From positions 1 through 26,776 of the forward strand of contig NZ_FZOB01000018.1 in NCBI RefSeq assembly GCF_900188395.1: DNA of 26,776 nucleotides, given 5' to 3'. Below the pieces are notes generated by a model. The model saw nothing but the letters and a program-made list of their open reading frames with translations, was not told the DNA's origin and searched no databases. The position numbers and the translations under genes are program-made. Position 1 is the first letter of the stretch. Every line of letters starts with the position of its first letter. Source of the DNA: Desulfurobacterium atlanticum. Lineage in GTDB: Bacteria > Aquificota > Aquificia > Desulfurobacteriales > Desulfurobacteriaceae. Shown here one piece after another: positions 23,161 through 26,776 of the stretch.

Positions 23161-24255
23161 TTGAACGACGATAGATTTTTTATGGAACTTGCTATAGAAG
23201 AGGCTTATAAGGGAAAGGGTAAGACCCTTCCTAATCCTGCTGTTGGAGCGGTAGTTGTAAAGAATGGGAAAGTTGTGGCTTCTGGTTTCCACGAAAAGTA
23301 TGGAGGACCGCATGCTGAAGCTGTAGCTATTGAAAGAGCGGGAGAAGATGCAAAAGGGGCGACTCTATATGTTACTCTGGAGCCTTGCAACCATTACGGA
23401 AAAACTCCTCCATGCACTGAAAAGATTATAAGTGCCGGAATAGAAAGGGTTATTGTTGGATTAAGAGACCCAAACCCTGTTGCAACAGGTGGAGTAGAGA
23501 GATTAAAGGAAGCAGGTATAAAGGTTTCTTTTTCGGTTTGTGAAAAGGAGTGTTTTGAACTTATAGATGATTTTTACACAATTTTAAAGACAGATAGAGC
23601 TTTCTGCTCTTTAAAGCTTGCTTCAACTCTTGACGGAAAAATTGCAAGAAAAGACGGAAGTTCAAAGTGGATAACAGGTGAGAAAGCAAGAAGACTTGTT
23701 CACAGGTTAAGAAGTTTTCATCATGGAGTTATGGTAGGGATTAGCACTGTTTTGAAAGATGATCCCCTTCTGAATGTTCGTTATATTTCTTCTGACAGAC
23801 AGCCAAAAGCTATAGTTGTTGATGGGAAACTTAAGATTCCTGTTCACTCAAAGCTTGTAAAGGAACGAGCACAGGATTTAATCGTTATAACCTCTCAAGA
23901 ATCTCTTCTTTCCTATAAAAGCGGTATTTTAAAGGATTTTGGAGTTACGTTGCTTCCTGTATATGATAGAGGTGGTGTACTTGACCTTGAGGAAGCTCTT
24001 ATAAAGCTTCGTAAAGAGCTTGGTATATATAGTGTTATGTGTGAAGGTGGAAGTATTTTATCTGCTGCTCTTATTGATGTTGATTTGGTGGACAAATTTT
24101 ATTTTTTCTATGCTCCTAAGCTTTTTGGAGAAGGTGTGGATATGTTGAGAGGGTTTTCTTTTGAGAAGAGTGTTTCTGTATTTTCTGTAGAGGCTGTTGG
24201 AGAGGATTTTCTTGTAAAAGGATATTCTGAAAACTTAAAAAGGTTTCTTAGATGA
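23161..24255 (+). CDS. ribD: Bifunctional riboflavin biosynthesis deaminase/reductase RibD
   Basis: This 364-residue protein has an N-terminal zinc cytidine-deaminase-like domain (about 1-145) with His51 and Glu53 in GGPHAEAVA and Cys76 and Cys85 in PCNHYGKTPPC. The C-terminal reductase domain shows LKLASTLDGKIARKDGSSKW, GVMVGISTVLKDDPLLNVR and CEGGSILSAAL. It converts the 2,5-diaminopyrimidine intermediate in two steps of riboflavin synthesis. The start is TTG 23161; the NDDRFFMELAIEEA segment before the next ATG matches the family N-terminus. ribE, ribA and ribH are not in the window. Confidence 0.96.
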   Translation: MNDDRFFMELAIEEAYKGKGKTLPNPAVGAVVVKNGKVVASGFHEKYGGPHAEAVAIERAGEDAKGATLYVTLEPCNHYGKTPPCTEKIISAGIERVIVGLRDPNPVATGGVERLKEAGIKVSFSVCEKECFELIDDFYTILKTDRAFCSLKLASTLDGKIARKDGSSKWITGEKARRLVHRLRSFHHGVMVGISTVLKDDPLLNVRYISSDRQPKAIVVDGKLKIPVHSKLVKERAQDLIVITSQESLLSYKSGILKDFGVTLLPVYDRGGVLDLEEALIKLRKELGIYSVMCEGGSILSAALIDVDLVDKFYFFYAPKLFGEGVDMLRGFSFEKSVSVFSVEAVGEDFLVKGYSENLKRFLR

Positions 24256-24803
24256 AAAAAAGACTCTTTGTTGCTACGATGGTATCTCTTCCATCAGAAG
24301 AGATTTCTTTTATCAAAAGGGAAATAATTTCTTTAGGTATAGAAGGAAAATGGGTTGAGGAGAATAACCTTCACTTTACTTACAGATTTCTTGGTGATGT
24401 TTCTGTGCTTTTTATACCACAGATAGAAAGGGAATTTAAAGAGAAGATTTCTTTGATAGAGAAAAGAAAAGTTGAACTTAAAGGTATAGGAGTTTTTCCA
24501 GATGTAAAAACAGCAAGGGTTTTATGGGTTGGCGTGGAAGGTGATTTAACCGATATAAAATCGGCGGTGGATGAGCTTCTTGAACCTTTTGGCTTTGAAA
24601 AAGAGAGGAGGGTTTTTAAACCTCATGTTACTTTGATGAGAATAAAGAAGCTTCGTCACAGAACAAAATTTTCCTATTTTCTGTCAAAAATGAGAGAAAA
24701 GAAATTTTTGAGTATGGAAGTGAAGCAAGTTTCTTTAATAGAAAGCGTTTTGACATCAAAAGGGCCTTTATATAAACCGTTAAAGGTGGTGGATTTAAGA
24801 TGA
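24252..24803 (+). CDS. thpR: RNA 2',3'-cyclic phosphodiesterase (ThpR / LigT family)
   Basis: This 183-residue 2H phosphoesterase has two HxTx motifs: His41 in HFTYRFLGDV and His125 in KPHVTLMRI. It opens 2',3'-cyclic phosphates on RNA and may join 2'-5' ends in vitro. The ATG overlaps the ribD stop as ATGA, and the stop overlaps the next gene as ATGA. Confidence 0.94.
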   Translation: MKKRLFVATMVSLPSEEISFIKREIISLGIEGKWVEENNLHFTYRFLGDVSVLFIPQIEREFKEKISLIEKRKVELKGIGVFPDVKTARVLWVGVEGDLTDIKSAVDELLEPFGFEKERRVFKPHVTLMRIKKLRHRTKFSYFLSKMREKKFLSMEVKQVSLIESVLTSKGPLYKPLKVVDLR

Positions 24804-25966
24804 ATTATGAACTTCTTGTTCCTCCCGTTGTAGGTGGTGTAATCGGTTACTTTACAAACTATGTGGCTATAAAGATGCTCTTTCGTCCCAAAAAGCCCTA
24901 CTATTTTTTTGGGAAGAGAATACCCTTTACTCCGGGACTTATTCCATCAAAGAGAGAAAAACTTGCTTTTTCAATAGCTAAGGTGGTAAAAGAGAATCTT
25001 TTAACTGAAGATACGCTCAGGAAAAGGCTAAATGAAGAGAAGATAAAGAAAAGTATAGAATCTCTTGTGGATAGGGGGTTAGCCGATATACTTTTTTCTC
25101 TTGATGGTTATGTTGAACAGTTTGTGGTTTCAATATCTGATAAAAGGTTGTTTGAACTGTTCAGTGTTGTTGATGTGGAAAAATGGGTAGGTCAGCTTAT
25201 AGATTATCTAACAGAAGATGGTAGAACACTTGGGAGTATTCTTCCTGAAAATGCCAAAAAGCAGATAGGAAAATTTGCCGATTTTATTGTGGAGAAAATT
25301 ATTGATATTGGTAAAGACAGAATTGACTCTGAAGAGTTCAGAGAGTTTCTTGTGGGGAAGATTTTAAATTTTCTTGAGGGTTCAGGCAGGATTCCAGATG
25401 TGGTTATTTTCAGAAAACCTGTTTTTGCAATAGCAGAAGCTGTAGCTGAGAGAATTATAAAAGTTTTAAGAGATACTCTTGAAAGTAGAAGTTTTGAGAA
25501 GAGTTTGAAGGAGCATCTGCGGAAATTCTTTGAGAGCTTAAATGATAGGGAAATTAAAGAGCTGCTTGAAAATGCAGGAGTTGAAAAAGATGAGGCAGTT
25601 AAAAAAATAACAGCTTTTATTTATGAAAATTTTGATGTTTCTCTTGGCAGAAGCAGTTTTGTAAAGCGTAAAGTTTATAGAGTGTTTGTAGAGTGGATAA
25701 GGGTTCTGGTTGAGAAAAATCGTGAGTTTATAGTAAAAACGCTCTCAGAAAATTTACTGGTTGTTATAGAGAAAGAGTTGCCTGTAATAATGGAGTCTAT
25801 TGATATTGAAAACCTTGTTGTTGAAAAGGTAAATTCTCTTCCTATTGAGGAAGTGGAAGGGATAATACTTAAATTGATAGATGAAGAATTAAAATATATA
25901 ACACTTTTAGGTGGAGTTTTGGGCTTTATAATAGGAGCTTTCCAGGATATTTTGTTTTTTATGTAA
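24800..25966 (+). CDS. DUF445 family membrane protein (YheB-like)
   Basis: This 388-residue protein has an N-terminal membrane hairpin or helix (about 4-27) with the family signature PPVVGGVIGYFTNYVAIKML followed by FRPKKPYY and PFTPGLIPSKREKLA. A long charged helical middle follows, and a C-terminal membrane helix (about 366-387, LLGGVLGFIIGAFQDILFF). This matches DUF445, whose function is unsettled. It is the last gene of purC-trpS-ORF27-ribD-thpR-DUF445, joined by a 4-bp overlap. Confidence 0.9.
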   Translation: MNYELLVPPVVGGVIGYFTNYVAIKMLFRPKKPYYFFGKRIPFTPGLIPSKREKLAFSIAKVVKENLLTEDTLRKRLNEEKIKKSIESLVDRGLADILFSLDGYVEQFVVSISDKRLFELFSVVDVEKWVGQLIDYLTEDGRTLGSILPENAKKQIGKFADFIVEKIIDIGKDRIDSEEFREFLVGKILNFLEGSGRIPDVVIFRKPVFAIAEAVAERIIKVLRDTLESRSFEKSLKEHLRKFFESLNDREIKELLENAGVEKDEAVKKITAFIYENFDVSLGRSSFVKRKVYRVFVEWIRVLVEKNREFIVKTLSENLLVVIEKELPVIMESIDIENLVVEKVNSLPIEEVEGIILKLIDEELKYITLLGGVLGFIIGAFQDILFFM

Positions 25967-26013
25967 ATTTCCTTTAAAATATCTCCTGCTTTAAATCAGA
26001 TTTGTGGGAAGAA

Positions 26014-26622
26014 ATGAGTTTTATTTTGAGAAAACCTGAATTTCACTTAAAAAGAATTTCGAAATCGGGAATATTGATATTGCTTCTTGTTAGTTTCTCT
26101 TTTATTGTTCTTGCTGGCTTTACTTACATTTCTTTCCTTGTAAAGAGATATTACAAAGGTGATACGCTTATTGTAAATAAGATGGGACAGGTTAGAGGGT
26201 CTATCCAGAGATATTCAAAGCTTAAACTGTTCTGTGAAGATTTCAAAGAACCTGAACTTTGCTCAAGACTTAAAGAGGTGGAGCTTTTTGTTAATAGTAC
26301 TTTGGAATTTATAAAAGATTTTTATCTTAAGAATCCAGAGTTTTCTGATATTAAAAAAGAAGTCAAGGTTATGGATACGTTTTATGAATTGGAGAAAAAG
26401 TGGAAAATTCTGCAAAACCTGAAAGATAAAAAGAAACTTGTAAAAGAGAGTGAAAATGCCTGGCATATAGCAGATGTTTTGACAGGTAAAGCACAAAAGA
26501 TTTCTGAAATCAAGGAGGAAAAACTTTCTTTTGTTATTGATTCCATTAGAAATGTTATTCTCCTTTTTGTTATTTTCCTAATATTAACGGTTTATTTTTT
26601 GATAACTAAAGGTAGGGGGTGA
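26014..26622 (+). CDS. Two-TM sensor-like protein, probably truncated
   Basis: This 202-residue protein has TM1 (about 20-43), an extracytoplasmic helical segment and TM2 (about 178-198), ending only five residues later (TKGRG). Just after TM1, VNKMGQVRGSIQRYSKLKLF resembles the start of the PilJ/NIT-type four-helix sensor domain of chemoreceptors and sensor kinases (family pattern INxAGxxRxxSQR). Such receptors normally continue after TM2 into HAMP and a signalling domain; here the frame stops. A leftward transposase-like frame overlaps its last 17 bp, so truncation by insertion is likely. The frame extends to TTG 26002; ATG 26014 is preferred, although its GGGAAG site is close. Confidence 0.6.
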   Translation: MSFILRKPEFHLKRISKSGILILLLVSFSFIVLAGFTYISFLVKRYYKGDTLIVNKMGQVRGSIQRYSKLKLFCEDFKEPELCSRLKEVELFVNSTLEFIKDFYLKNPEFSDIKKEVKVMDTFYELEKKWKILQNLKDKKKLVKESENAWHIADVLTGKAQKISEIKEEKLSFVIDSIRNVILLFVIFLILTVYFLITKGRG

Positions 26623-26776
26623 GCACATTCTCCCCACCCTTTTCCAATACCCCCAGCCTATTAGCCACCACAAAAACATCCTCAAGCAGCACAACAGGGA
26701 AACAAGCAACATTAAGATTAAACAAACAATCCCACTTACTCTTTAAAACCTCAAAAGGCGTTCTCCCATTCATACC
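26606..26776 (-). CDS. C-terminal end of an integrase-core transposase, cut by the window edge
   Basis: The minus-strand frame is open from the window edge for 56 codons to TAG at 26606. It begins GMNGRTPFEVLKSKWD, which resembles the NGxTPxEVL end of rve-type (DDE) insertion-sequence transposases, followed by about 40 residues with no recognised motif. The DDE core would lie to the right of the window. Family (IS481/IS3-like or other) cannot be fixed from this tail. It overlaps the convergent sensor-like gene by 17 bp, so the element terminus is probably within or near 26580-26640. Confidence 0.55.
   Translation of the reverse strand, partial: GMNGRTPFEVLKSKWDCLFNLNVACFPVVLLEDVFVVANRLGVLEKGGENVLTPYL
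26611..26643 (+). terminator. Stem-loop after the sensor-like gene
   Basis: GGT and GGGGG (26611-26619) pair with TCCCC and ACC (26631-26638) with one bulged A and one G-T wobble, followed by CTTTT. It fits a weak terminator, but it also lies inside the transposase frame and may be part of the element end. Confidence 0.4.

Overview
The window reads as an ordinary chromosomal stretch of an AT-rich, probably thermophilic bacterium. Proteins are rich in Lys/Glu, arginine is mostly AGA/AGG, genes are densely packed with 4-bp or longer overlaps, and TTG/GTG starts are frequent. The gene content and mixed operons (ftsL-ftsI-thrS-infC-sbcC; dapC-exbD-tsaE-eno; deoC-ribF-era-rsuA) fit an Aquificota lineage such as Desulfurobacteriaceae (Desulfurobacterium/Balnearium-like). 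That placement is inference from protein character, not a database match.

Layout. 1-230: start of a leftward gene cut by the window edge and a structured divergent leader. 231-4150 (+): a secreted LysM-NlpC/P60 peptidoglycan hydrolase, an HtrA/DegP protease, a sigma-70 factor and a half-size EamA permease. 4130-7255 (-): an overlapping operon deoC-ribF-era-rsuA. 7311-8444 (+): an unknown secreted protein and pgeF. 8448-8592: a 145-bp MITE-like palindromic element with a 10-bp target duplication at the pgeF stop codon. 8663-11970 (+): dapC-exbD-tsaE-eno. 11988-19646 (-): ftsL-ftsI-thrS-infC-sbcC plus a 54-residue ORF coupled to sbcC. 19692-19768 (+): tRNA-Arg(CCG), lying between two leftward genes. 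19771-21168 (-): purF. 21284-25966 (+): purC-trpS-(27-residue membrane protein)-ribD-thpR-DUF445. 26014-26622 (+): a two-TM sensor-like protein ending right after TM2. 26606-26776 (-): the C-terminal end of what looks like an integrase-type transposase, cut by the right edge.

Functions are mostly housekeeping: cell wall and division (NlpC/P60, PgeF, FtsL, FtsI), translation (ThrS, TrpS, IF3, TsaE, Era, RsuA, tRNA), riboflavin/FAD (RibF, RibD), purines (PurF, PurC), lysine/DAP (DapC), glycolysis (Eno), envelope proteostasis (HtrA) and DNA repair (SbcC/Rad50).

I found no convincing new multi-gene system. The most notable items are the MITE-like element, a probable non-canonical ATA start for infC, two small genes missed by ordinary length cut-offs (27 and 54 residues), an orphan ExbD/TolR, an SbcC without SbcD beside it, and a probable transposon-truncated sensor at the right edge.
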